A stretch of DNA of 64,000 bases from Pseudomonas viridiflava. Its GTDB lineage: Bacteria; Pseudomonadota; Gammaproteobacteria; Pseudomonadales; Pseudomonadaceae. Of the stretch, positions 1 through 9,391 are shown piece after piece. The stretch is from assembly GCF_900591205.1 (NCBI RefSeq), contig NZ_UUPU01000064.1:124001-188000 (forward strand). Reading direction: 5' to 3'. Positions within the stretch are counted from its first letter, which is position 1; each line of letters opens with the position of its first letter. Below the pieces are notes generated by a model. It was not told the DNA's origin. It did no database searches and saw nothing but the letters and a program-made list of their open reading frames with translations. Made by a program: the position numbers and the translations under genes.

Positions 1-23
1 GGGAGCAAGCTCCCTCGCCACAG
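1..23. repeat. Pseudomonas REP element, partial at window edge
   Basis: The window opens with the palindrome GGGAGCAAGCTCCC followed by TCGCCACA, the core of the repetitive extragenic palindrome common in fluorescent Pseudomonas. It lies just downstream of the dehydrogenase gene that ends at 50, a usual place for such elements. Its outer part is cut off by the window edge. Confidence 0.75.
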
Positions 24-49
24 TAGGGCGTACGCCCTGAAAGGGTGCG

Positions 50-1003
50 TTAGCCGAGCACGCGAATGGGCATATCGTTTGCCCACGCCTGAATGTCCTC
101 GACCATTTGTTGGTAAAACTGCCGGTAGTTCTGTTCGCTCACATAGCCCACATGCGGCGTGGCCAGCAGGTTGGGCAAGCGGCGCATCGGATGATCGGCC
201 GGCAGCGGCTCCTCGCTGTACACGTCCAATGCCGCCCCGGCCAGGCGGCCGCTTTCCAGGGCCTGCACCAGCGCCTGCTCATCCACAATCGGTCCGCGTG
301 CGGTGTTCACCAGGCGTGCACTGGGCTTCATCCAGCTCAGCGCCTCGGCATCTACCAGGCCACGGCTGCGGTCACTGAGTACCAGGTGGATGGTCAGGAT
401 GTCCGCCTGTTCGAACAGCTGTTGTTTGCTGACCCAGGTGACCCCGGCCTCGGCCGCACGCTCCGGCGTGAGGTTTTCACTCCAGGCAATCACGCGCATG
501 CCGAACACCTGGCCGAATTGGGCGACCTTTTGCCCAATGCTGCCCAGCCCGAGGATGCCCAGGGTCTTGCCATACAGGTCGCCGCCCAGGCCCACCTGCC
601 AGCCGCCAGCCCGTAAAGAGTTGGCTTCGGCCAGCAGGTTGCGGGTGCTGGCCATGATCAACGCCCAGGTCAGCTCCGGCGCCGCCTGTTTATAGCTGTC
701 GGTGCCGCAGACCTGAATGCCGAGCGCCTTGGCGGCGGGAATGTCGATGGCCGCATTGCGCATGCCGCCGGTCACCAGCAGCTTGAGCCTGGGCAGGCCC
801 TGCAGTAGCGCCTTGTCGAAGGTGGAGCGTTCGCGCATCACGCAAATCACCTCGAAGCCCTTCAAACGCTCGACCATGGTGGCGGTATCCGCCGGGTAGT
901 CGTGCAGAAAATGCACCTGGCCCACTGACGCCAGAACCGACCAATCCACTACGTCGCTGGCCACATTCTGCCAATCATCAATGACTGCGATCTGTACCGA
1001 CAT
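50..1003 (-). CDS. D-2-hydroxyacid dehydrogenase family protein
   Basis: Predicted cytosolic NAD(P)H-dependent 2-hydroxyacid dehydrogenase interconverting a 2-keto acid and a D-2-hydroxy acid. The 317 residues are the normal length. The Rossmann GxGxxG reads GLGSIG at 152-157, and the catalytic Arg (in NTARGP, R236), Glu (E264/E265) and His (in TPHVGY, H284) are all present. The gene stands alone on the minus strand. The substrate cannot be read from sequence; it could act on phosphoglycerate-like, glyoxylate-like or other keto acids. It is not close enough to SerA or PdxB to be named. Confidence 0.88.
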   Translation of the reverse strand: MSVQIAVIDDWQNVASDVVDWSVLASVGQVHFLHDYPADTATMVERLKGFEVICVMRERSTFDKALLQGLPRLKLLVTGGMRNAAIDIPAAKALGIQVCGTDSYKQAAPELTWALIMASTRNLLAEANSLRAGGWQVGLGGDLYGKTLGILGLGSIGQKVAQFGQVFGMRVIAWSENLTPERAAEAGVTWVSKQQLFEQADILTIHLVLSDRSRGLVDAEALSWMKPSARLVNTARGPIVDEQALVQALESGRLAGAALDVYSEEPLPADHPMRRLPNLLATPHVGYVSEQNYRQFYQQMVEDIQAWANDMPIRVLG

Positions 1004-1029
1004 TCACGAGTGCCTCGAAAAAAGTTGGA

Positions 1030-2043
1030 TTAAAGGGCGTTCAAACCCTGCAACAGTGCTGCGTGGAACCGGGCCGGTTCTTCCATTTGTGGTGCATGCC
1101 CCAGGCCCGGGAATTCCACCAGGGTGGCATGGGGGATCAGCTTGGCCACCTGCTTGCCCAAGACTTGGTAGTTGCCGAGCTTGGCCTTGACCTCCGGTGG
1201 CGCCAGGTCCTTGCCGATGGCAGTGTTATCTGCGGTGCCGATCAGCAGCAGGGTCGGCATCTGCAGATTCTTGAACTCGTAGTACACCGGCTGGGTAAAG
1301 ATCATGTCGTAAATCAATGCCGAGTTCCAGGCGACCTGGGTATGGCCGGGGCCGTTGCTCAGGCCGGCATACATGTCGACCCAGCGCTCGTACTCCGGCT
1401 TCCAGCGCCCCACATAGTAGGTATTGAGCTGGTACTTGCGAATGCCCTCGGCGCTGACTTTCAGCTCGCGCTCATACCACTGGTCGACGGTGATGAAGGG
1501 CACGCCCAGGGCTTTCCAGTCTTCCAGGCCGATGGGATTGACCATCGCCAGTTGTTCGGTTTGTGTGGGGTACATCAGCGCGTAACGGGTCGCAAGCATG
1601 CCACCGGTGGAATGGCCGAGAATGGTGGCTTTTTGAATTCCGAGTTTTTCCAGCAATTGATGGGTGTTGGTCGCCAGTTGCTGGAAGCTGTACTGGTAAT
1701 GATCCGGCTTGCTGGAGCTGCAGAAACCGATCTGGTCGGGTGCGATCACTCGGTAGCCCGCGTCGCTCAAGGCTTTGATCGAACCTTCCCAGGTAGCGCC
1801 GCAGAAGTTCTTGCCGTGCATCAACACCACACTGCGCCCGTTGGCCTTGCCCTTCGCCGGGACGTCCATGTACCCCATCTGCAGGGACTTGCCCTGGGAC
1901 TGGAAGGTGAAATGCTCAAGTGGATACGGGTATTGGAAGCCTTGCAGCTCGGGGCCGTAGGTGGGGCCTTGGGTGGCGGCGAAAACCTGTGTGGCGCCGG
2001 CGGCGAGCAGGCTGGCGATGCAAAAAGCGCGGATCAGTGGCAT
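1030..2043 (-). CDS. Secreted alpha/beta hydrolase
   Basis: Alpha/beta-hydrolase-fold enzyme of 337 residues, probably an esterase or related hydrolase exported to the periplasm. The start at 2043 is chosen because residues 1-22 then form a clean signal peptide (hydrophobic core, cleavage after QVFA); the longer frame upstream lacks one. The nucleophile elbow GHSTGG places Ser at about 145, an HG-type oxyanion motif (MHGKNFCG) lies near 75-82, and the catalytic His is at about 316 in GLGHAP. It follows the YqaA and DUF411 genes on the same strand with a 44-bp gap, so may share their transcript. The substrate is unknown. Confidence 0.82.
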   Translation of the reverse strand: MPLIRAFCIASLLAAGATQVFAATQGPTYGPELQGFQYPYPLEHFTFQSQGKSLQMGYMDVPAKGKANGRSVVLMHGKNFCGATWEGSIKALSDAGYRVIAPDQIGFCSSSKPDHYQYSFQQLATNTHQLLEKLGIQKATILGHSTGGMLATRYALMYPTQTEQLAMVNPIGLEDWKALGVPFITVDQWYERELKVSAEGIRKYQLNTYYVGRWKPEYERWVDMYAGLSNGPGHTQVAWNSALIYDMIFTQPVYYEFKNLQMPTLLLIGTADNTAIGKDLAPPEVKAKLGNYQVLGKQVAKLIPHATLVEFPGLGHAPQMEEPARFHAALLQGLNAL

Positions 2044-2087
2044 GGGCGGGGCTCCAAACAAGATGCTCGGATGCTGTTGCGAGGGGA

Positions 2088-2531
2088 TTAAGCAGGGATT
2101 AACAGCCACTGCAAGGTCAGAGCTGCCAGCACGCCATACCGCACGCCTTTGGCCAGGGTTACCAGCAGCAAAAACCGCCACAACGGCTCGCGCATCACGC
2201 CGGCCACCAGTGTCAGCGGGTCGCCGATAATCGGCACCCAACTGAGCAACAGCGTCCAATGCCCCCAGCGTGCGTAATGGTTACGAGCTTTGTCCAATTG
2301 CTTGTCGCTGACCGGAAACCAGCGCCGCTGCTTGAAGTGTTCCACCCCACGGCCCAGCAGCCAGTTCACCACCGAACCCAGAACATTGCCCAGGGTGGCA
2401 ACCCCCAGCAGCCACCACAGGCTGTAATGCCCGCTGACCAGCAGGCCCACCAGCACGGCTTCGGATTGCAGCGGCAGCAGCGTCGCGGCGCCAAAGGCCG
2501 CAAAAAACAGCCCCAGATAACCGGCCAGCAC
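2088..2531 (-). CDS. YqaA-like (DedA/SNARE-associated) inner-membrane protein
   Basis: Small polytopic inner-membrane protein of 147 residues of the YqaA branch of the DedA superfamily. Hydrophobic segments lie around 1-30, 38-60, 85-110 and 120-145, and the family GxxxGxxxxWxxGR pattern is seen as GNVLGSVVNWLLGRG. DedA relatives are linked to lipid scrambling and envelope homeostasis; YqaA itself has no settled function. It starts 3 bp after the DUF411 stop codon, so the two are co-transcribed and probably translationally coupled. Confidence 0.8.
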   Translation of the reverse strand: MLAGYLGLFFAAFGAATLLPLQSEAVLVGLLVSGHYSLWWLLGVATLGNVLGSVVNWLLGRGVEHFKQRRWFPVSDKQLDKARNHYARWGHWTLLLSWVPIIGDPLTLVAGVMREPLWRFLLLVTLAKGVRYGVLAALTLQWLLIPA

Positions 2532-2534
2532 CGG

Positions 2535-2981
2535 TCAGGGCGCCGGGTATTCGGCCACTACCACGTCTTTACCGTCTCGGGTCAGGCCGATGACTTGATA
2601 AGCCTCGCCACGCCCGTCGACTTCCATGCCTGGCGAACCCATGGGCATGCCCGGCGCCGCCATGCCCAGCAAGTCTGTGCGCTTGCGCAGTGCCAGCACT
2701 TGCTCGGCGGGCACATGGCCTTCAACGAACTTGCCGTCGATCACGGCGGTATGGCACGAGCCCAGACGCGGGGCCACGCCGAGGCGTTGTTTGACTTCAC
2801 TCATATTGGTTTCGACATGGTCGGTGACCTTGAAACCGTTGCTCTCCAGATGGCTGATCCACTTTTTGCAGCAACCGCAATTGGCATCGCGGTGCACGTC
2901 GATCGGAATCAGGTCGGCCGCCTGGGCCAGGGGGCTGATGAACAGGGCGCAGAGCAGCGCCAGGCGCAGGGTGGTTTTCAT
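2535..2981 (-). CDS. DUF411 periplasmic metal-binding-type protein
   Basis: Exported 148-residue DUF411 protein. The start at 2981 gives a signal peptide (residues 1-21, cleavage after AQA). The mature part has the family CGCC cluster followed by KKW at about 34-40, which suggests copper or other soft-metal binding, and a later Cys/His pair (SCHTAVIDG). DUF411 proteins often sit beside copper resistance genes, but none are seen here. It is first in a minus-strand run with yqaA-like and hydrolase genes. The function is inferred from the family only. Confidence 0.82.
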   Translation of the reverse strand: MKTTLRLALLCALFISPLAQAADLIPIDVHRDANCGCCKKWISHLESNGFKVTDHVETNMSEVKQRLGVAPRLGSCHTAVIDGKFVEGHVPAEQVLALRKRTDLLGMAAPGMPMGSPGMEVDGRGEAYQVIGLTRDGKDVVVAEYPAP

Positions 2982-3081
2982 GATGGGGCTCGCAAACGTT
3001 GGGATGGCGGCGATCATGACGACGTCATCGCAGGCAAGCCAGCACCCACAGGTGAGCGACTGTGCCGGTAATGTTTCAAAA

Positions 3082-3540
3082 TTATACGAAGGGCGGATTC
3101 TCCAACCGATGCTTGAGCTGATCCAGGGCAATGGCCGACAGTTCGATCATGCGCTCATGCAGGGTGGCGAGCTGCAATTCGGTCTCATAGGTCAGCACCC
3201 GCTTGAACAGCGTGCCGCCGCGAAACGGCTGCAGGAAGTAGTGAATCGAGCCATCGACTGCCAGGGAGGTGAACACGGTTTTGAACTCACCCGGGCGCCG
3301 GGCAACCTGCACCCGATAACTCATGGGTACACGTACGCCCAGCAGGTCGATCATTTCGGTAAACCGTGCACCGGCGGGAAGCGAGCCGGTGGTGCCGGTT
3401 TCGGCACCGAGGGACGTGGGGTGCCACTCGTGCCAGCGATCCGGTTGGGTCACATAGTCGTAAACGGCATCAATGGGGGCCTGGATAAAGCGTTCCTGAC
3501 TGATCCGCTCCAAGCGGACCGACTGCTCGGCTGCGCGCAT
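3082..3540 (-). CDS. SRPBCC (START/Bet v1-like) family protein
   Basis: A 152-residue protein with the N-terminal pattern of polyketide-cyclase/SRPBCC proteins (IQAPIDAVYDYVTQPDRWHEWHP at about 20-42) and the alternating beta pattern of the ligand-binding helix-grip fold. The start at 3540 is preceded by a strong AGGAGG ribosome site, so the longer upstream frame is rejected. Such proteins bind hydrophobic ligands or act as small cyclases or hydrolases; the ligand is not predictable. It is a single minus-strand gene. Confidence 0.8.
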   Translation of the reverse strand: MRAAEQSVRLERISQERFIQAPIDAVYDYVTQPDRWHEWHPTSLGAETGTTGSLPAGARFTEMIDLLGVRVPMSYRVQVARRPGEFKTVFTSLAVDGSIHYFLQPFRGGTLFKRVLTYETELQLATLHERMIELSAIALDQLKHRLENPPFV

Positions 3541-3621
3541 GGCACACCTCCTGTGTAGCGACGTCGAACTGTCAGAATAGTCCGACTCCCGCGCATTGCA
3601 CGGGAGCATCCAGGCAAATCG

Positions 3622-5616
3622 TCAACGGACTTTGAAGCGGCTCATCAGCGCAATCACCCGTCCATTGGCGTCCAGCAGGCTTTGGGTATTGGTTTCAGTG
3701 GCATGGCCACTCTCCACCAGTTCTTCGACCATATGTCGGATCTGCACCATGCTGCGGTTGATCTCCTCGGTCACCGCACTCTGTTGCTCGGCGGCAGTCG
3801 CGATCTGGGTGCTGAGGTTGTTGATGTGGCTGACCGAACCAGCCATTTCGTCGAGGCCGGTGTTGACCCGCGCAGTGGCATCCGCCGCCGACTGGCAACT
3901 GGCCTGGGTATTTTCCATGGCCGCCACCGACGAACTCACGCCGGTGGTCAGGCGCGCAAGCATTTCATTGATCTGCGAGGTACTGGCCTGGGTCCGTGCG
4001 GCCAGGGCGCGCACTTCGTCGGCCACCACCGCAAAACCACGGCCTTGCTCGCCGGCCCGTGCCGCTTCAATGGCTGCGTTGAGCGCCAGCAGGTTGGTCT
4101 GGCCGGCAATCGCGCCGATCACGCCGAGGGTTTCGGTGATGCGGGCGGCGTCCTGGCGCATGTTTTCGACGGTGTGGGTGGCGCTGGCGACTTCGCCGAT
4201 CAAGGCGCTGACGCTGTCGGACGCTTCGCCTACCACCACACGCGAGCGGTCGGCGTGCTCGTTGGCGCGCTGGGTGAACGAGGCGGTTTCTGCGGCGTTC
4301 TGCGCCACAGTGTCGGCGGTGGAGCTCATCTCGGTGATGGCGGTGACGGTCTGGTCGGTCTCCGAGGCGTGGCGCACCAGGATCTGGTTGGTGTGCGCCG
4401 AGGTTCTTTGCAGTTGCTCAAGCCCTGAAGACATGGCACCGGTGGCCTGGGTGACTTCGCCGATCATGTTTTGCAGGTAGACGATAAAGCGGTTGACCGA
4501 GTGGCCGATGGCGCCCAGCTCGTCTTCGGCGCGAATGGTGATGCGGCGCGTCAGGTCGGCGTCGCCGGCGGAGAGTGCGTCGATATTGGTCTTCAGCGCC
4601 TTCATGCGCTGTACCAGCTGGCGAATCGCGTAGAACGCCAGCAGCACCAGCAGCAGCACCATGGGGATTTGCAGCAGGGCCAGGCTGCCGAGCACGTCAT
4701 CGCGCTGGGCGGTGATCAAGGCGGTGGGCAGGGCGGTGGCCAGGAACCACGGCGTGCCTTCGATCGGGCGCATATAGAAGGTGCTGGCCACGCCCTGGTT
4801 GTCGAACTCGCTGCGCTGCAAGCCTTGGTCGCGGCGGGCGAGGGCTTTGCTGACCTGGGCGGCAAATGCCGAGGTGCCGGTCAGTTCGCTGATGTTTTTC
4901 AACACCACCGGGCTGCTCAGGCGGGTGCTGTTGCTGATGATCTTGCCGTCGCCTTCGACGATCAGCATCTGCCCGCCGATGTCTTTTTCCTTGCTGGCCA
5001 CCAGCGTGTTGAAGAAACCCAGGGTCACGTCGATGGTGGCCACGCCGTACGCCGCGCCGTCACGCTCGATTGCCATGGCGCAGTTGGTGCGCGGCTCCTG
5101 GCTGGCATCGTCCTTATAGGCGGCGGCCCAGGCACATTGACCGCGAGGTGAGGCGAGGCCGCCCTTGTACCAGCTCTGGTCGTAATAGTTGGGGGCCGGG
5201 TCGCTGTTCCAGAAGGTGTTCACTGCCAGCTTGCCCGAGGCATCGCGGTGCCAGAAGGTGCTGTGCTTGTTGCGCCCCGGAGTGCGCTGGTTCGGCAGAG
5301 GCCAGATGCCGCCACCGAAGACTTTCAGCTCGCCATACTGGTCCACCAGGCCGGGCAGGACCTTGTCGATGGCATCGCTGTCGAGCAGCGCAATGGTTTG
5401 AGTGATGCTGCGTTGCTGGGCCTGAACCTTGTTCAGTTCGCCCTGGATCTGTTCGGCCACCTCGGCGATGCGGTTGAGCACCACCTGTTCTTCGGTGTGA
5501 CGCAGCGTGGGCGCGACCAACTGGCCGATACCGACAACCGTGAGCACCGATAAAACAAGGACGAACAGCACCAGAAACAGGGTGTAGCGGGCTTGGATGG
5601 AGCGCAGTGGGGGCAT
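3622..5616 (-). CDS. Methyl-accepting chemotaxis protein, dCache-type sensor
   Basis: Transmembrane chemoreceptor of 664 residues. Layout: TM1 at about 12-35, a periplasmic ligand domain of about 270 residues consistent with a double-Cache fold, TM2 at about 312-332, a HAMP linker to about 387, then a long cytoplasmic signalling hairpin with the conserved tip around 515-535 (EQGRGFAVVADEVRALA). It should pass ligand binding to CheA/CheW. The dCache type suggests amino acids, polyamines or organic acids, but no ligand can be assigned. It stands alone, as orphan MCP genes usually do in Pseudomonas. Confidence 0.92.
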   Translation of the reverse strand: MPPLRSIQARYTLFLVLFVLVLSVLTVVGIGQLVAPTLRHTEEQVVLNRIAEVAEQIQGELNKVQAQQRSITQTIALLDSDAIDKVLPGLVDQYGELKVFGGGIWPLPNQRTPGRNKHSTFWHRDASGKLAVNTFWNSDPAPNYYDQSWYKGGLASPRGQCAWAAAYKDDASQEPRTNCAMAIERDGAAYGVATIDVTLGFFNTLVASKEKDIGGQMLIVEGDGKIISNSTRLSSPVVLKNISELTGTSAFAAQVSKALARRDQGLQRSEFDNQGVASTFYMRPIEGTPWFLATALPTALITAQRDDVLGSLALLQIPMVLLLVLLAFYAIRQLVQRMKALKTNIDALSAGDADLTRRITIRAEDELGAIGHSVNRFIVYLQNMIGEVTQATGAMSSGLEQLQRTSAHTNQILVRHASETDQTVTAITEMSSTADTVAQNAAETASFTQRANEHADRSRVVVGEASDSVSALIGEVASATHTVENMRQDAARITETLGVIGAIAGQTNLLALNAAIEAARAGEQGRGFAVVADEVRALAARTQASTSQINEMLARLTTGVSSSVAAMENTQASCQSAADATARVNTGLDEMAGSVSHINNLSTQIATAAEQQSAVTEEINRSMVQIRHMVEELVESGHATETNTQSLLDANGRVIALMSRFKVR

Positions 5617-5761
5617 GAGGGTCGTCCTTACGAAGCGTTTATTATCGACGCGGCTTTGTTAGAGCTTCGTAGGGCTATCGGCTTGGCGAGCACGAGCTTT
5701 AGGTACGTACGTGCAAGAAAGTTGGAGCACCCGTGGCGAGGTGCTCCAGAGGGGGCGTGGG

Positions 5762-6757
5762 TCAGATATCCAGCATCGCCATCACCGCCTCAGGGTAGCG
5801 CAGGCCGGCCGTTGCATCGGCGGGGAAAATCGCCTCCAGGGCGGCCAATTCGGCGCTGCTGAGGCTCAGCGAGACGGCGGCCACGTTCTCTTCCAGGTAT
5901 TTACGCTGCTTGGTGCCCGGGATCGGGATGATGAAATCGCCCTGTGCCAGCACCCAAGCCAGCGCCAGTTGCCCGGCCGTCACGCCTTTGTCGGCGGCGA
6001 GTGTCTGGACCTGTTTGACCAATTGCAGGTTTTTCGCGAAGTTCTCGCCCTGGAAACGTGGGCTGAAGCGGCGGTAGTCATCGGCGGCGAAGTCGTCCGG
6101 GCTTTTTAATGCGCCCGTCAGAAAACCCCGGCCCAGCGGGCTGTAGGGCACAAAGGCGATGCCCAGGCGTTGGCACGCGGCGAGGCAGCCGTTGGTTTCC
6201 TGGTCACGGCTCCACAGCGAATATTCGCTTTGCAGGGCGCTGATCGGGTGCACCTGGTGGGCGCGTTCCAACGTGGCGGCCGAGGCTTCGCTGAGCCCCA
6301 GGTAACGCACCTTGCCTTGCTGCACCAGCTCGGCCATGGCGCCGACGGTTTCTTCGATGGCCACGTCGGGGTCGATGCGGTGCTGGTAGTACAGGTCCAG
6401 GGTTTCCACGCCTAGCCGTTGCAGGGTGCCGTCGATGGCGTTGCGGATGTACTCGGGGCGGCCATTCACGCCGCGCAGTGCTGGGTTCGCCGGGTCGCGA
6501 ACGATGCCGAACTTGCTGGCCAGGAACACGTGGTCACGTTTGCCGGCGATGGCTTTGCCGATCAGTGCTTCATTGCTGTGCGGGCCATAGATGTCAGCCG
6601 TGTCGAGGAAGTTGACGCCCAGCTCCAGCGCGCGATGCAGGGTCGCGATGGCTTCGTGGGTGTCGGTGCCGGTGGTGTAGAAATCGGTCATGCCCATGCA
6701 GCCGAGGCCGATGGCCGACACGTGAGGGCCATTGTTACCGAGTTGACGGGTGTGCAT
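5762..6757 (-). CDS. Aldo/keto reductase
   Basis: NADPH-dependent aldo/keto reductase of 331 residues with a TIM-barrel fold. The catalytic tetrad is complete: D52 and Y57 in LDTADIYG, K82 in ASKFG, and H126 in YYQHRIDP. The C-terminal cofactor region (IPIPGTKQ) is also present. It is close to the YajO/Tas-like bacterial group. It is divergent from the LysR gene at 6876, so that regulator may control it; the shared interval 6758-6875 would hold both promoters. Confidence 0.9.
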   Translation of the reverse strand: MHTRQLGNNGPHVSAIGLGCMGMTDFYTTGTDTHEAIATLHRALELGVNFLDTADIYGPHSNEALIGKAIAGKRDHVFLASKFGIVRDPANPALRGVNGRPEYIRNAIDGTLQRLGVETLDLYYQHRIDPDVAIEETVGAMAELVQQGKVRYLGLSEASAATLERAHQVHPISALQSEYSLWSRDQETNGCLAACQRLGIAFVPYSPLGRGFLTGALKSPDDFAADDYRRFSPRFQGENFAKNLQLVKQVQTLAADKGVTAGQLALAWVLAQGDFIIPIPGTKQRKYLEENVAAVSLSLSSAELAALEAIFPADATAGLRYPEAVMAMLDI

Positions 6758-6875
6758 GGGTTCAGCTCCTGGGGTGGGAAGGGCTCCATTGTTACTCTCG
6801 ACAAAAGCGGGATAAACCGGCTAAAAGCACTATCACTATTCGTATTTTCTAAATAATCCCGTGCGGAGCCTTCCC

Positions 6876-7787
6876 TTGGATCGTTTCAACGCAATGCGCG
6901 TGTTCACCCGGATCGTCGAGCTGGGCGGGTTTGCCAAGGCGGCCGACAGCCTGCAACTGCCGCGGGCTTCGGTAACCATCCTGATCAAGCAATTGGAGGC
7001 GCATCTGGGCGTGCAGTTGCTGCAACGCACCACGCGCCAGGTCAGCCCTACGCTGGACGGCGCCGCGTACTACCAGCGTTGCGTACAATTGCTGACCGAT
7101 CTGGAGGAGACCGAAGCGGTGTTTTCCAACCGTCGCCAGAACCCCCGTGGCACGCTGAGCATAGATATGCCGTCGGGCATCGGGCGTTTTCTGGTGATTC
7201 CGGCCCTGCCGGCGTTTACCGCCCGGTATCCACAGATCGAGCTGGAAATCGGCCTCAACGACCGTACCGTGGACCTGATCCGCGAAGGCGTGGATTGCGT
7301 GCTGCGCGGTGGCCTGGCGCTGGATGAATCGTTGGTGGCGCGGCCCTTGGCGATGATGGACCAGCTCACCCTGGCCAGCCCGGCCTACCTGGCGCGCATG
7401 GGCGTGCCCGAGCGCCTTGAGGACCTGGCCGATCACCAGATGGTCGAGTATGTGTCCAGCGCCAGCGGCAAACGCTTCGGCCTGGAGTTTCAACTGGATG
7501 GCGAATTGCGTGCGGTCAACCTGCCCAAGGTGGTCGCCGTCAACAGTGCCGACGGCTACTTCTGTGCCTGCGAGGCCGGTTACGGGCTGATCCAGGCGCC
7601 GCATTACCATGCGATGCAGCGCTTGGCCCAGGGCACGCTGGTGGAAGTGCTGCCGCAGTTGGCCGTACCGAAAATGGCCCTGACCGCGTTGTATCCGCCG
7701 CACCGGCAGTTGTCGCAACGGGTGCGGGTGTTTGTGGATTGGCTGGTTGAGCTGTGCGCCCAACCCGGCACCGGGCTGCAACGCTAG
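6876..7787 (+). CDS. LysR-family transcriptional regulator
   Basis: LysR-type regulator: winged HTH at about residues 5-62 and a periplasmic-binding-like effector domain from about 90 to 290. The start is taken as TTG at 6876, because GGAG at 6865-6868 sits 7 nt upstream and the product then begins MDRFNAMRVF, the usual form in this subgroup; GTG at 6861 is the alternative. It is divergently placed from the aldo/keto reductase gene, its likely target and inferred partner. Its stop overlaps the end of the convergent AraC gene by 4 bp. Confidence 0.88.
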   Translation: MDRFNAMRVFTRIVELGGFAKAADSLQLPRASVTILIKQLEAHLGVQLLQRTTRQVSPTLDGAAYYQRCVQLLTDLEETEAVFSNRRQNPRGTLSIDMPSGIGRFLVIPALPAFTARYPQIELEIGLNDRTVDLIREGVDCVLRGGLALDESLVARPLAMMDQLTLASPAYLARMGVPERLEDLADHQMVEYVSSASGKRFGLEFQLDGELRAVNLPKVVAVNSADGYFCACEAGYGLIQAPHYHAMQRLAQGTLVEVLPQLAVPKMALTALYPPHRQLSQRVRVFVDWLVELCAQPGTGLQR

Positions 7788-8689
7788 GCTTGCGCCTTGC
7801 GATAAGCCCCCGGTTGCTGCCCTGTGACCTTATGAAACGCCCGGGTAAAGGCCGCTACCGACTGATAGCCGACCGCCAGCGCCACATCCGCCACGGTCTG
7901 GTCCTGTTTGAACAACTGGCAGGCGTGGCGCATGCGCATCATCAGCAGCACGTGCCCCGGTGATTGCCCGCACAGTTCATTGAAACGCTTGAAAAACGCC
8001 GAGCGCGAGAGCCCGGTGCAGGCCGCCATGCTTTCCAGGCTCCAGGCTTCTTGCGGATGGGCGATCAGTTGTTCCAGCAAGTTGGCAAACGCCGGCTGGC
8101 GCGCCAACGCAGCCAGGCCGCCGAGCTCGGTGTTATCCAGCACCTGTTGGCGCAGTACATACAGAAACAGCAAGTGACAAAGACGTTCGAGCAGGGCGGA
8201 AGAGGGCGCGGGTGTGCGTTCGCATTCGTGCAGGATCAGTTCGAACAGGTTGCGCGCAGCGATCAGCGACGGGTCGCCGGCGCGCAGGATGATCCATGCG
8301 GGCAGGCTATCGACAATCATCGCCGACAGCCCGGACTGGAAATGAAAGAACCCGCAGACCAAGCCCACGCCATCACTGGCGCTGCTGTCCAGGGGCAGCA
8401 TCGGCCGACGCGGGCATTCCTGCGCACCGGCTGCCGTGGCTTCGCCCGAGAGCCGATACTCAAGGTCTCGCAACAGGAACACTGCATCGCCGTTATTCAA
8501 CAGCACGGGCGTGGGTTCGCCGTCGATATGCAGCCAGCACTGGCCCTGCACAATCAGGTGAAAACTCGCCCTGGCCAGGCCATGGGTGCTGGCGTGCCAG
8601 TCACCGCAATAACGGCCGATGTGAAACAGGCTGGTGTTGAGTTCGAGGCTGTCTAATAACCAATCGACAAGTGCACTGGACGAATTCAT
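7784..8689 (-). CDS. AraC-family transcriptional regulator
   Basis: AraC-type activator of 301 residues. The N-terminal cupin-like sensor (about 10-190, AraC_binding_2/cupin_6 style with LHIDGEPTPVLLNNGDAVFL) is followed by two C-terminal HTH motifs (about 205-300; SLESMAACTGLSRSAFFKRF and VADVALAVGYQSVAAFTRAF). It is divergent from the operon starting at 8791, so it probably controls that operon. Related cupin_6-type regulators sit beside oxidoreductase or peroxidase genes and sense reactive or organic compounds; that link is an inference. Confidence 0.88.
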   Translation of the reverse strand: MNSSSALVDWLLDSLELNTSLFHIGRYCGDWHASTHGLARASFHLIVQGQCWLHIDGEPTPVLLNNGDAVFLLRDLEYRLSGEATAAGAQECPRRPMLPLDSSASDGVGLVCGFFHFQSGLSAMIVDSLPAWIILRAGDPSLIAARNLFELILHECERTPAPSSALLERLCHLLFLYVLRQQVLDNTELGGLAALARQPAFANLLEQLIAHPQEAWSLESMAACTGLSRSAFFKRFNELCGQSPGHVLLMMRMRHACQLFKQDQTVADVALAVGYQSVAAFTRAFHKVTGQQPGAYRKAQA

Positions 8690-8790
8690 CTAATGGAAAG
8701 ACTCAAGAGCAAGTAATCGCTACTTTAGCCTATTGAGGCGATTTTTTATAACCAACAGACTGGTACACGAACCCATCAGGAGACCACTCC

Positions 8791-9351
8791 ATGTCCCGTG
8801 TACCGTTGCTCACCCCTGAAACCGCTCCGGAGGCTGCCAAGCCCTTCCTGGAAAACGCGCAGAAAGCCTCGGGTTTTATTCCCAATCTGCTGGGCGTGCT
8901 GGCCAATGCCCCGGCGGCGCTGGAAACCTACATCACGGTGTCGGGCCTTAACGCCAAAGCTGATTTGAGCCTGGCCGACCGTGAAGTGGTACAGCTGATT
9001 GCCGCCACCACCCACGGCTGCGATTTCTGCGTGGCCGGGCACACTGCCGTAGCACGCAACAAAGCCAAATTGCCGGAAGAGGTGATCGAGGCCCTGCGCC
9101 GCCACGGTGAATTGCCCGACGCCCGCTATGAGACACTCGCGGCCTTCACGCGTGAGGTGATCGCCACCCGTGGCGATGTCAGCGATGCTGGTTTCGACGC
9201 GTTCCGCGCTGCGGGTTACTCGGAAGGCAACGCGCTGGAAGTTATTTTGGGCGTGAGCCTGGCGACCCTGTGTAACTTCGCCAACGTGTTTGCCCGCACT
9301 CCGCTGAACCCGGAGCTGGCGCAGTACCGTTGGGAAAAACCGGCAAGCTGA
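8791..9351 (+). CDS. Carboxymuconolactone decarboxylase/AhpD-like protein
   Basis: All-helical CMD/AhpD-fold protein of 186 residues with the redox motif C77-x2-C80 followed by H84 (HGCDFCVAGH), the active site of AhpD-like peroxidases. It probably reduces peroxides or has a related thiol-redox role. It is the first gene of a plus-strand run with the flavoprotein at 9392 (40-bp gap) and the ABC genes, opposite the AraC gene. The context suggests protection against oxidants made by the neighbouring flavoprotein. Confidence 0.87.
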   Translation: MSRVPLLTPETAPEAAKPFLENAQKASGFIPNLLGVLANAPAALETYITVSGLNAKADLSLADREVVQLIAATTHGCDFCVAGHTAVARNKAKLPEEVIEALRRHGELPDARYETLAAFTREVIATRGDVSDAGFDAFRAAGYSEGNALEVILGVSLATLCNFANVFARTPLNPELAQYRWEKPAS

Positions 9352-9391
9352 ATCGGCGATGGTCCATTTGCTGCAACAAGGAGAAACATGA

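Noticed and set aside
1063..2091. 342-aa plus-strand frame over the hydrolase gene
   Set aside because: Shadow of the alpha/beta hydrolase; Gln/Gly/His-rich mirror composition.
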